The notes under the pieces were generated by a model. The model saw only the letters and a list, made by a program, of their open reading frames with translations, had not been told where the DNA came from and made no database searches. Below are positions 35,324 to 42,915 of a stretch of 64,000 nucleotides of DNA, in pieces. This DNA comes from an uncultured Erythrobacter sp. (GTDB lineage: Bacteria > Pseudomonadota > Alphaproteobacteria > Sphingomonadales > Sphingomonadaceae), in contig CANLZI010000001.1 in the NCBI GenBank assembly GCA_947495555.1, forward strand, positions 348,861 through 412,860, in the 5' to 3' direction. The translations under genes were made by a program, and so were the position numbers. Within the stretch, counting starts at the first letter, position 1. Each line of letters starts with the position of its first letter.

Positions 35324-36878
35324 TCCCTATTATATCACCACCGCCATCAGCTATCCCAATGGCCCGCCGCATATCGGCCACGCTTATGAGGCCATCGCTG
35401 CCGACGTGATTGCGCGTTTTCAGCGCCTGCGAGGCCGCGAGGTTCGGTTCCAGACCGGCACCGACGAACATGGGCTGAAAATGGCGCGCAAGGCCCAGGA
35501 ACAAGGTCGAACCGCGCGCGAGCTTGCCGATGAGATGGCTAGCTATTTTCAGGATATGTGCACGGCGCTTAACGTCAGTCACGATCGGTTTATCCGAACG
35601 GTTGAAGACGATCACCACCGCGCCAGCCAAGCTATTTGGCAAGCGATGAAGGCCAAGGGCGATCTCTATCTTGATCGATACGAAGGTTGGTATTCGGTTC
35701 GCGACGAGGCCTATTACGATGAAAGCGAGCTGAGCCAGACCGAGGCTGGCGAGAAGCTTTCGCCTCAGGGTACACCAGTGGAATGGACGGTTGAGGAAAG
35801 CTGGTTCTTCCGGCTTTCGAAGTATCAAGAACCCTTGCTTGAACTGCTGAATACACCCGGTTTCCTGCGGCCAGAAAGCCGCCGCAACGAAATGATCGCC
35901 TTTGTTGAGCAGGGCTTGCGCGATTTGTCGGTCAGCCGGACCAGCTTTGACTGGGGTGTAAAGGTGCCCGGATCAGACGATCATGTGATGTATGTCTGGG
36001 TCGATGCTCTAACCAATTATCTGACCGGCCTCGGCTATCCGGATGAAACTGAGGATATGGCCAAATTCTGGCCCGCCAATTTGCACCTTATCGGCAAGGA
36101 CATTGTCCGCTTCCACACGATCTATTGGCCAGCCTTCCTGATGAGCGCCGATCTGCCTGTGCCACAACAGGTGTTCGGGCATGGTTTCTTGCTCAATCGC
36201 GGACAGAAAGAATCCAAATCGCTTGGCAATGTGACCGATCCATTGGAATTGGCCGAGAAATTCGAGGTCGATCCCTTGCGTTATTTCCTGATGCGCGAAG
36301 TCGCCTTTGGCCAGGACGGATCATATTCTCCTGAAGCGATTGTCACGCGCGCCAATGCAGAGCTGGCCAACAGTTTCGGCAATTTGGCGCAGCGTACCTT
36401 GTCTATGATCGCCAAGAATTTGGACGGCCAGTTGGAACCCGTGACATTGGCCGAAGTGGACAACGCATTGTTGGCTCAGGTCCGCTCAGCTTGCGCGGTG
36501 GAGCTGCCGCAGAAGTTTGACGAATTGGCATTTTCCAACGGTATCGAGGCATGGATCAAGGCGGTTTACGCCTGCAATCAATATGTCGATGAGCAAGCTC
36601 CCTGGACTCTGAAAAAGACCGATCCCGAGCGGATGAAGATCGTTCTTCTCACGCTGTTTATGACCTTGCGAGATTTGGCGATTGCCATCCAACCAGTTGT
36701 ACCTGAACGGGCAGCATCATTGCTCGATCAGCTGGGTATTCCCGATGATGAACGCAGCTATGCGTCGTTGGACGATCCGGAATGGTACCAGCGCCTTGCT
36801 GACAGCGATTATGCCGTGGCCAAGCCGACGCCGGTCTTCCCGCGTCTGGAAACGCCAGAGGCAGATGAGGCCGCGTGA
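35316..36878 (+). CDS. metG: Methionyl-tRNA synthetase
   Basis: Charges tRNA-Met. The HIGH motif is in NGPPHIGHAYE at the N-terminus, and the KMSKS loop is present as KESKSLGN. The class I core and the anticodon-binding helical domain follow; the 520-residue form ends without the C-terminal EMAP/Trbp111 domain found in longer versions. I chose the ATG at 35316, which overlaps the end of holB by 8 bases. tatD follows with a TGATG overlap. Confidence 0.94.
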   Translation: MSDPYYITTAISYPNGPPHIGHAYEAIAADVIARFQRLRGREVRFQTGTDEHGLKMARKAQEQGRTARELADEMASYFQDMCTALNVSHDRFIRTVEDDHHRASQAIWQAMKAKGDLYLDRYEGWYSVRDEAYYDESELSQTEAGEKLSPQGTPVEWTVEESWFFRLSKYQEPLLELLNTPGFLRPESRRNEMIAFVEQGLRDLSVSRTSFDWGVKVPGSDDHVMYVWVDALTNYLTGLGYPDETEDMAKFWPANLHLIGKDIVRFHTIYWPAFLMSADLPVPQQVFGHGFLLNRGQKESKSLGNVTDPLELAEKFEVDPLRYFLMREVAFGQDGSYSPEAIVTRANAELANSFGNLAQRTLSMIAKNLDGQLEPVTLAEVDNALLAQVRSACAVELPQKFDELAFSNGIEAWIKAVYACNQYVDEQAPWTLKKTDPERMKIVLLTLFMTLRDLAIAIQPVVPERAASLLDQLGIPDDERSYASLDDPEWYQRLADSDYAVAKPTPVFPRLETPEADEAA

Positions 36879-37654
36879 TGCTGATCGATAGCCATTGCCA
36901 CCTTGAATATAAGGGGTTGGTTGAGGATCAGCAGGGCGTCTTGACCCGTGCACGCGAGGCTGGGGTAGGCGCCTTCTTGAATATCTCTACCCGGCACAGT
37001 GAGTGGGACCAGGTTGTCGGTACAGCGCAGCGCGAGGCGGATGTTTTTGCCAGTGTTGGGATTCACCCGCACGAAGCCGATGCCCATGAAAATTTAGGCG
37101 CAGACATTTTGCGCAAGGCGACCGACAACCCACGGGTCATAGCGATCGGCGAAACGGGTCTTGATTACTATTACGACAAATCCGACCGCACAGTGCAGCA
37201 AGATTTGTTCCGCATGCATATTGGCGTGGCACGTGAAACCGGGCTGCCGGTCATCATCCACACGCGCGATGCCGAGGCTGATACGCTGGCGATTTTAGAA
37301 GACGAACTGGGCAAGGGGGCATTTCCAGCCTTGATCCATTGCTTCACAGCGTCGCAAGATTTTGGGTCAAAGGTGCTTGATTTGGGTCTCACGATCTCTC
37401 TGTCCGGCATTGTGACGTTCAAGAATGCCAAGGATTTGCAAGAGGTTGCCAAAACCGTGCCAGCTGATCGATTGCTGGTAGAAACAGATAGTCCTTTCCT
37501 GGCGCCCGTACCGCATCGAGGAAAATCATGCGAGCCGGCATTTGTGGCAAACACAGCCCAGTTTGTTGCGGATTTGCGCGGCGAGGAATTTGCGCAATTG
37601 GCAGAGACGACCAGCGCCAACTTCTTGAAATTGTTCAGTAAGGCGGCACTTTGA
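36878..37654 (+). CDS. tatD: TatD family DNase/metal-dependent hydrolase
   Basis: A TIM-barrel hydrolase with metal ligands in IDSHCHLEY (HxH), GETGLDYYYD, PVIIHTRDAEADT, LIHCFTAS and VETDSPFL. Known relatives cut DNA with 3'-5' exonuclease activity; the YcfH-like subgroup follows metG in many genomes. The ATG at 36878 (258 aa) overlaps the metG stop by one base. The next gene starts inside its stop codon. Confidence 0.93.
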   Translation: MLIDSHCHLEYKGLVEDQQGVLTRAREAGVGAFLNISTRHSEWDQVVGTAQREADVFASVGIHPHEADAHENLGADILRKATDNPRVIAIGETGLDYYYDKSDRTVQQDLFRMHIGVARETGLPVIIHTRDAEADTLAILEDELGKGAFPALIHCFTASQDFGSKVLDLGLTISLSGIVTFKNAKDLQEVAKTVPADRLLVETDSPFLAPVPHRGKSCEPAFVANTAQFVADLRGEEFAQLAETTSANFLKLFSKAAL

Positions 37655-38418
37655 AGGTCATCTTGCTTGGCTCAGGCACGTCAACCGGCGTTCCCCGCAT
37701 TGGCAATGATTGGGGCGCGTGCGATCCGGATGAGCCTCGCAATCGTCGCACTCGGGTTTCGGTTCTGATAGAGAGCAACGAAGGCAAGCGCCTGCTGGTC
37801 GACACCTCTAGCGATATGCGACAACAAATGTTGTCCAACAACATCGCGCATATCGATGGCGTATTCTGGACGCATGATCATGCCGATCATTGCCATGGTA
37901 TAGATGATCTTCGAGTGATGCGGTATGGTCGTGGTGGCCCAATTTCCGGCTTTGCAGCAGAAGATACAGTGCGGCGGCTGCGCCAAAGGTTTGGCTATGT
38001 TTTTGCAGGCCAGCATGGATATCCCACGATCGTATCGCTCGACACGCTTGATCGGTTGCGCATGTTTGCCGGTTTCAGCGTAGAATGGTGCCAGATGCCG
38101 CATGGTCCGACAGAGACCACGGGCTTCAGATTTGAGGCCGATGGTAGATCAATTGCATATGCGACCGATTACAGCGCGATTACCAATGAGATGATCGATT
38201 TGTATCAGGACGTGGATATTTTGGTCAGCGATTGCTTAAGGCGAGACCCGCATCCAACCCACGCGCATTTGGAAATGGCCATGGATCTTGCTGAGCGCTG
38301 TTCAGCAGGCAGGCTGGTGTTGAGCCATCTGGACAAGAGTATGGACTATCAGACATTGTGCGACGAAACGCCGGACAGTGTCGTGGTAGGTTATGATGGA
38401 TTGGAGTTGGTGGCGTGA
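37651..38418 (+). CDS. MBL-fold metallo-hydrolase, PhnP-like
   Basis: The N-terminus LLGSGTSTGVPRIGNDWGAC and the metal site FWTHDHADHCHGIDDLR (HxHxDH) place it in the PhnP/RNase Z-like branch of the metallo-beta-lactamase fold. Further ligands are seen in MPHGPTETTGFR, ATDYSAI and LDKSMDY. No phn genes are nearby, so the phosphodiester substrate is unknown. The TTG start overlaps the tatD stop (TTGA), and the gene almost always travels with tatD in alphaproteobacteria. Confidence 0.88.
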   Translation: MKVILLGSGTSTGVPRIGNDWGACDPDEPRNRRTRVSVLIESNEGKRLLVDTSSDMRQQMLSNNIAHIDGVFWTHDHADHCHGIDDLRVMRYGRGGPISGFAAEDTVRRLRQRFGYVFAGQHGYPTIVSLDTLDRLRMFAGFSVEWCQMPHGPTETTGFRFEADGRSIAYATDYSAITNEMIDLYQDVDILVSDCLRRDPHPTHAHLEMAMDLAERCSAGRLVLSHLDKSMDYQTLCDETPDSVVVGYDGLELVA

Positions 38419-38588
38419 ACGAACATTCGGTGGTGCAGATCATCGCTTTGCTGGGTTGGTTGATCTTGTGCGGCAGCGCGTTGGCTTCTTACAAGCTCGA
38501 TTGGAGCAAAGGGTTGAAGTTGGCGCTGACATGGATTGCCATATTCGTTGGATTGTTTGTTATTTTTGATTTGGTGAGAGGGGGATAG
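38415..38588 (+). CDS. Small membrane protein, 57 aa
   Basis: A GTG at 38415 overlaps the preceding stop as GTGA and opens 57 codons to a TAG at 38586. The peptide starts NEHSVVQIIALLGWLILCGSALASY and, after a basic KLDWSKGLKL loop, ends TWIAIFVGLFVIFDLVRGG. Two hydrophobic helices predict a hairpin in the inner membrane. The 4-base overlap that continues the tmk-holB-metG-tatD-MBL chain is the best evidence that it is translated. Function is unknown. Confidence 0.7.
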   Translation: MNEHSVVQIIALLGWLILCGSALASYKLDWSKGLKLALTWIAIFVGLFVIFDLVRGG

Positions 38589-38617
38589 GCCTCGAACCTA
38601 CCAAAACACAGCCCAAT

Positions 38618-38641
38618 TTTATTTAACATAATATATATTAT
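38618..38641 (+). promoter_or_regulatory. AT-rich promoter region with a 14-base palindrome upstream of mazG
   Basis: The stretch from 38618 is strongly AT-rich and includes the perfect palindrome ATAATATATATTAT at 38628-38641, about 20 bases before the mazG ATG. It is the most AT-rich spot nearby and probably holds the mazG promoter; the palindrome might also bind a regulator. Confidence 0.4.
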
Positions 38642-38662
38642 CATTCTTACAGTAAGGCCGAT

Positions 38663-39418
38663 ATGAGCGATCCAACTTCTCGCCTTCTCTCCATTATGGC
38701 GACCTTGCGCGACAAGGATAATGGCTGCGACTGGGATCTGGCCCAAGACTTTGCCAGCATCGCACCCTATACCATTGAAGAAGCGTACGAAGTAGCTGAC
38801 GCGATCGAGCGTCAAGACATGCAGGAACTCAAAGAAGAGCTTGGTGATCTTCTGTTCCAGGTCGTCTTCCATTCCCGCATGGCCGAAGAAACAGGTCATT
38901 TTCTTTTCGCAGATGTTGCCAACGCCATCTCTGACAAGATGGAAGCCCGCCATCCGCACATCTTCGGAGATGAACACGGCGCAATGGACGAAGGGCGCTG
39001 GGAAACCCTGAAGGAGAAAGAACGGTCCGATAAGGGTGCCAGCAGCGCCTTGGACGGCGTAGCGAAAGCGCTCCCAGCATTGGCGCGTTCAAGCAAACTG
39101 CAAAAAAGAGCAGCTCGGGTCGGCTTTGAATGGCCCGATCTTGAAGGCCCAATGGACAAGTTAAGCGAAGAATTTGAAGAGCTTGCTCAGGCAAAGTCTG
39201 ATGAAGAGCGCATCATGGAAGCCGGCGATGTGTTGTTTGTCGTCGTCAACATTCTGCGCCGCTACGGCGTAGACCCCGAACAAGCCTTAAAGGCATCAAA
39301 CGGCAAGTTTGAAGCGCGATTCCGGAAAATGGAGGTATTGGCCGGTGGCTCAATCGATGGACTGTTGCTCGATGAGCAAGAAGAATTGTGGCAAAAGGTA
39401 AAGAAAACCGAAGGATAA
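38663..39418 (+). CDS. mazG: Nucleoside triphosphate pyrophosphohydrolase MazG
   Basis: Hydrolyses (d)NTPs to monophosphate and pyrophosphate and lowers aberrant nucleotides and ppGpp-linked stress. Two MazG domains are visible. The first has CDWDLAQDFASIAPYTIEEAYEVADAI and ELGDLLFQVVFHSRMAEE. The second, from about residue 165, has KLSEEFEELAQA and EAGDVLFVVVNILRRYGVDPE. The ExxE-12-ExxD metal motifs are present in both. At 251 aa it is full length. It faces hflX, with a palindrome between their stops. Confidence 0.94.
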   Translation: MSDPTSRLLSIMATLRDKDNGCDWDLAQDFASIAPYTIEEAYEVADAIERQDMQELKEELGDLLFQVVFHSRMAEETGHFLFADVANAISDKMEARHPHIFGDEHGAMDEGRWETLKEKERSDKGASSALDGVAKALPALARSSKLQKRAARVGFEWPDLEGPMDKLSEEFEELAQAKSDEERIMEAGDVLFVVVNILRRYGVDPEQALKASNGKFEARFRKMEVLAGGSIDGLLLDEQEELWQKVKKTEG

Positions 39419-39433
39419 AGTCTAAATTTCAGA

Positions 39434-39445
39434 CCCGCTCTAGAG
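39434..39445. terminator. Palindrome between convergent mazG and hflX
   Basis: CGCTCTAGAGCG is a perfect 12-base palindrome that spans the hflX stop codon, 15 bases after the mazG stop. A small hairpin could form on either strand. It may help to end transcription, though no long T-run follows. Confidence 0.35.
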
Positions 39446-40708
39446 CGTTTCGTACTGCCCCAGCTCCTTGGGATTGAGGCGTACTTTCAACGCTATTTGG
39501 GGGCCCTGCTCCCCTTCCCCCGCATCAACTTCTTCCAATACATCGCCATGCGCGTGCAGCCAAGCAATCCGTTTTCCATCGCTAGTTGGCAATGTGACGC
39601 TGACTTCTTGCGCTTTGCTGGTGAGCATAGCCCCGATTTTTTGCATGAGAGCGTCGATGCCGGCGCCAGATATTGCTGAGATCACCATTGCGTCATCGCG
39701 ATTGGCTGCCTGAGACGCCAATTCCTCGGCATCTTCGGGGTTGAGCAGGTCAACCTTGTTCCAGACCTCCAAGATCGGGATTTCGCTGTCACCACTATCG
39801 CGATCAACCAGCTCCAGATCAGCTAAGACATCCAGCACCTGGCTTTTCTGGGCAGCATTGGCCGAATTGGCCATGTCGCGGACATGAAGAATGATATCGG
39901 CCGCGGTCACTTCTTCCAAAGTGGCGCGAAATGCTGCCACCAATTGGGTGGGCAAGTCGGAGATGAATCCAACCGTGTCGGACAGGATAGCTTTTTCAAC
40001 ACCGGGCAAGCCAATTGCTCGCATTGTGGGATCGAGAGTTGCGAACAGCAGATCCTCCGCCATAACTTCTGCGCCGGTTAAATGGTTGAACAGGGTCGAT
40101 TTTCCAGCATTTGTATACCCAACAAGCGCGATAATAGGCCAGGGTGCCCTTCCCCGCCGCTGTCGATGGAGTGAACGTGTCCGTCTTACCTGTTCCAACT
40201 CGCGGCGCAGGCGCCCCATCCGTTGGCGGATCATCCGTCGGTCAGCCTCGATCTGAGTCTCGCCCGGGCCGCCCAGGAAGCCAAAGCCGCCGCGCTGTCT
40301 TTCTAGGTGGGTCCAACTGCGGACCAGACGGCTTTGCTGGTAATCCAGATGCGCCAATTCGACCTGCAGCCGCCCTTCAGCGGTCGCTGCGCGCTCACCA
40401 AAAATCTCAAGGATCAATCCCGTTCGATCGATAACCTTATGCTTCAGCCTATCTTCCAGATTGCGCTGCTGGATCGGGCTGAGTGCACCATCCACGATGA
40501 CCAATTCGGCTTCGTGAAGCGCGCAAGCAGCAGCAATATTGTCCACTTGCCCCGAACCGAACAGCGTGTTGGGCCGCACATCGCGCACGGGAATAATGCT
40601 CGCATCAGCAATCACCACACCGATGGCCAGAGCCAAACCGCACGCCTCTTCCAAGCGCTCAGTCGCGTCCAGATCGTATTTCTGGCGATTGATATCTGGG
40701 CACAGCAC
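39440..40708 (-). CDS. hflX: GTPase HflX
   Basis: Ribosome-associated GTPase that splits stalled or heat-damaged 70S particles. The N-terminal domain (to about residue 175) has LFGSGQVDNIA and VIDRTGLILEIFGERA; the G domain has GYTNAGKSTLFN (G1), DTVGFI (G3) and NKVD (G4). The GTG at 40708 gives 422 aa, but the frame reads upstream through [17 protein letters not shown] to a CTG at 40760-40762 that overlaps the hfq stop as CTGA. The usual arrangement would be ATGA, so the true start may be this CTG. It is last in the ntr-hfq operon. Confidence 0.93.
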   Translation of the reverse strand: MLCPDINRQKYDLDATERLEEACGLALAIGVVIADASIIPVRDVRPNTLFGSGQVDNIAAACALHEAELVIVDGALSPIQQRNLEDRLKHKVIDRTGLILEIFGERAATAEGRLQVELAHLDYQQSRLVRSWTHLERQRGGFGFLGGPGETQIEADRRMIRQRMGRLRRELEQVRRTRSLHRQRRGRAPWPIIALVGYTNAGKSTLFNHLTGAEVMAEDLLFATLDPTMRAIGLPGVEKAILSDTVGFISDLPTQLVAAFRATLEEVTAADIILHVRDMANSANAAQKSQVLDVLADLELVDRDSGDSEIPILEVWNKVDLLNPEDAEELASQAANRDDAMVISAISGAGIDALMQKIGAMLTSKAQEVSVTLPTSDGKRIAWLHAHGDVLEEVDAGEGEQGPQIALKVRLNPKELGQYETL

Positions 40709-40758
40709 TAATGCTCGCGCGCCGCGCGTTACTTCACCCAGCAGATCATCATCGAAGC

Positions 40759-41301
40759 TCAGTCGATTTCACTTTCCCAGTCATCGGTCAAATCGACCGG
40801 TGTGGCTGGCTGAATGGTAGAAACCGCATGCTTATAGGCCAATTGCACAAAGCCATCACGCTCTAACAACATGCAAAACAGGTCATAGGCTGCGATGCGG
40901 CCTTGCAGCATCACGCCGTTGACCAGGAACATCGTCACGTCGACATTGGATTCGCTCACGCGCGACAGGAATACGTCTTGCAGCAGGCGCTGCTTCTTAT
41001 TGCCCTGCTGGCTAGAGAATTGCTCGGCATCAACGGGATGTCCCGGCATGATGGTCGAAATCGCATGCTTATAAACAAGCTGTGACTGGCCATCGCGGCG
41101 CAACAGGATCGAGAAATTATCGAACCACGTCACAATGCCCTGCAGCTTTACGCCTTTGACCAAGAACATGGTCACCGGAGTTTTGCTCTTGCGAAGAAAA
41201 TTGAGAAAAGCGTCCTGCAAATTGACATGCTTGCCATCGTTGGCTGGCTTTGCCGGTGCAGCTGGTTTGGGACGCGCAGAAAGGGTCCTACCTTCGGTCA
41301 T
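40759..41301 (-). CDS. hfq: RNA chaperone Hfq with two tandem Sm domains
   Basis: Hfq binds small RNAs and mRNAs as a ring of six subunits. This 180-residue chain holds two Sm domains. Domain 1 (residues 26-88) has [24 protein letters not shown] and [10 protein letters not shown]; domain 2 (104-167) has [20 protein letters not shown] and [10 protein letters not shown]. Both keep Gln29/Gln108 and the Lys-His pairs 78-79 and 157-158. They differ at the rim (RKSK against SRVSE) and at residue 62 (Asn) against 141 (Leu). Ordinary Hfq is 70-100 residues. The ATG at 41301 follows AAGGAA. It sits between ntrX and hflX. Confidence 0.95.
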   Translation of the reverse strand: MTEGRTLSARPKPAAPAKPANDGKHVNLQDAFLNFLRKSKTPVTMFLVKGVKLQGIVTWFDNFSILLRRDGQSQLVYKHAISTIMPGHPVDAEQFSSQQGNKKQRLLQDVFLSRVSESNVDVTMFLVNGVMLQGRIAAYDLFCMLLERDGFVQLAYKHAVSTIQPATPVDLTDDWESEID

Positions 41302-41465
41302 TCTATATTCCTTTTTATTGGCGGCCGCTTTTGCGATCCGCAATCTGGTCACTTGAATTCACAAGTTTCCGTGTAACTGGCACTCTAATGGCCTCAAAAG
41401 CCGGCTCAAGCAAAGCAATATTTTCTGTTTGTTCAGCACAGATTTTTGTTGCGGCACTGAATCTC

Positions 41466-42854
41466 TTAGGTCTTGCGATCATTTTCCTTGCGATCGGCCA
41501 TACCCAATAGTTTCAACTTACGGTGCAAGGCAGAGCGTTCCATGCCGATAAAAGTCGCTGTTTTCGAGATATTGCCCGAGAAGCGCCGGATCTGTATGCT
41601 CAGATATTCGCGTTCAAAGCTTTCCCTGGCCTCGCGCAAAGGCGCGCCCATCATAGATGCAAAGCCGGTGTCGCTGGTCTCCATTTTTCCGCCCGAAATC
41701 TCAGCGGGCAGCATATCGGCCTCGACCATGCCCAATTTCTCGCGCGGGGTCATGATGATCGTCCGCTCAACCACATTGCGCAATTGGCGCACGTTACCGG
41801 GCCAATCATAGGCTTGGAGGGCTGCCATAGCCTCATCGGAAATGGACGGCGCAGGGATGCCTTGTTCGCTGGAATAGCGGGTAAAGAAGTGTTCCATCAA
41901 AGCCGGAATGTCGTCTCGCCTTTCGGCAAGCGATGGGATGGAAACCGGCACAACGTTCAAACGATAGAACAGGTCTTCTCTGAAGCGCTTCTCCTCAATT
42001 TCAACCGTGAGATCGCGCGACGTCGACGAAACCACCCGGACATCCACGCCAATTTGGCGAGTGCCCCCTACCCTGACGAAACTTTGGTCGGTCAACACGC
42101 GAAGGATGCGTGCTTGGGTTGAAAGCGGCATATCGGCCACTTCATCGAGGTAGAGCGTTCCGCCATCGGCCAATTCCAGCAGGCCTGGGCGTACCAGCTT
42201 GCCATCGATCTCCTCGCCGAACAATTCTTGCTCAAATCGGTCTGATGTAATCCGCGCAGAATTTACAATGACAAAGGCATTTTCCGCACGCTGGCTCCAG
42301 CTATGGAGCAGGCGGGCAGCTACTTCCTTACCTGCCCCCGCGGGACCCGAGATCAAGACCCGGCTACCAGTATTAGCCACACGCTTTAGAGTTGCACGGA
42401 CGTTGTTGATATGGGTCGAGTTACCGGTGAACTCCTCCCCTTTGGAGAAATCTTCGCGCAATTGTGTGTTTTCACGGCGGAGCCGTTCCGTTTCCGTTGC
42501 CCGCTCGACCAGCAACATTAACCGCTCGGCCTCGAACGGCTTTTCGATAAAGTCCATCGCGCCACGACTGACCGCTGAAACGGCTGTGTCGATATTTCCG
42601 TGTCCAGAGAATATGATAACGGGCAATTCCGGTTCGCGCGTCTTGATCGCGTCCAGAACTTCCAATCCGTCCATCTCGCTGCCGTGCAGCCAGACATCCA
42701 GCAACACCAGGCTGGGTCGCCGTTCGTCTATTGCGCAGAGAGCATCGGTGCTGTTGGCAGCCGTGCGGCATTCATAGCCTTCATCGCTCAAAACGCCTGC
42801 GACCAAGTCGCGAATGTCGCGCTCATCATCGACGATCAAAATATCCAGAGCCAT
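41466..42854 (-). CDS. ntrX: Nitrogen-response regulator NtrX
   Basis: Response regulator paired with NtrY. The receiver domain (residues 1-120) has the acidic pair VDDERDIR and the phosphorylated Asp in LLDVWLHG, and the Lys is in IEKPFEAE. An AAA+ domain follows with Walker A GPAGAGKEVAAR and Walker B YLDEVADMP. The GAFTGA loop for sigma-54 contact is missing: the chain reads ELFGEEIDGKLVRPGLLELADGG. The C-terminal Fis-type helix-turn-helix has ISKTATFIGMERSALHRKLKLLG. It probably regulates promoters without sigma-54. It lies after ntrY and 165 bases before hfq. Confidence 0.93.
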   Translation of the reverse strand: MALDILIVDDERDIRDLVAGVLSDEGYECRTAANSTDALCAIDERRPSLVLLDVWLHGSEMDGLEVLDAIKTREPELPVIIFSGHGNIDTAVSAVSRGAMDFIEKPFEAERLMLLVERATETERLRRENTQLREDFSKGEEFTGNSTHINNVRATLKRVANTGSRVLISGPAGAGKEVAARLLHSWSQRAENAFVIVNSARITSDRFEQELFGEEIDGKLVRPGLLELADGGTLYLDEVADMPLSTQARILRVLTDQSFVRVGGTRQIGVDVRVVSSTSRDLTVEIEEKRFREDLFYRLNVVPVSIPSLAERRDDIPALMEHFFTRYSSEQGIPAPSISDEAMAALQAYDWPGNVRQLRNVVERTIIMTPREKLGMVEADMLPAEISGGKMETSDTGFASMMGAPLREARESFEREYLSIQIRRFSGNISKTATFIGMERSALHRKLKLLGMADRKENDRKT

Positions 42855-42915
42855 TAGAGGTCTATCCTAACATTGGGGGATTTCGAGGGGGACATAAAAG
42901 TGCGCAGCAGGACCA

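Noticed and set aside
38628-38641. ATAATATATATTAT palindrome as an origin or attachment site
   Set aside because: No DnaA boxes, repeats or flanking duplications; it is better explained as an AT-rich promoter region.
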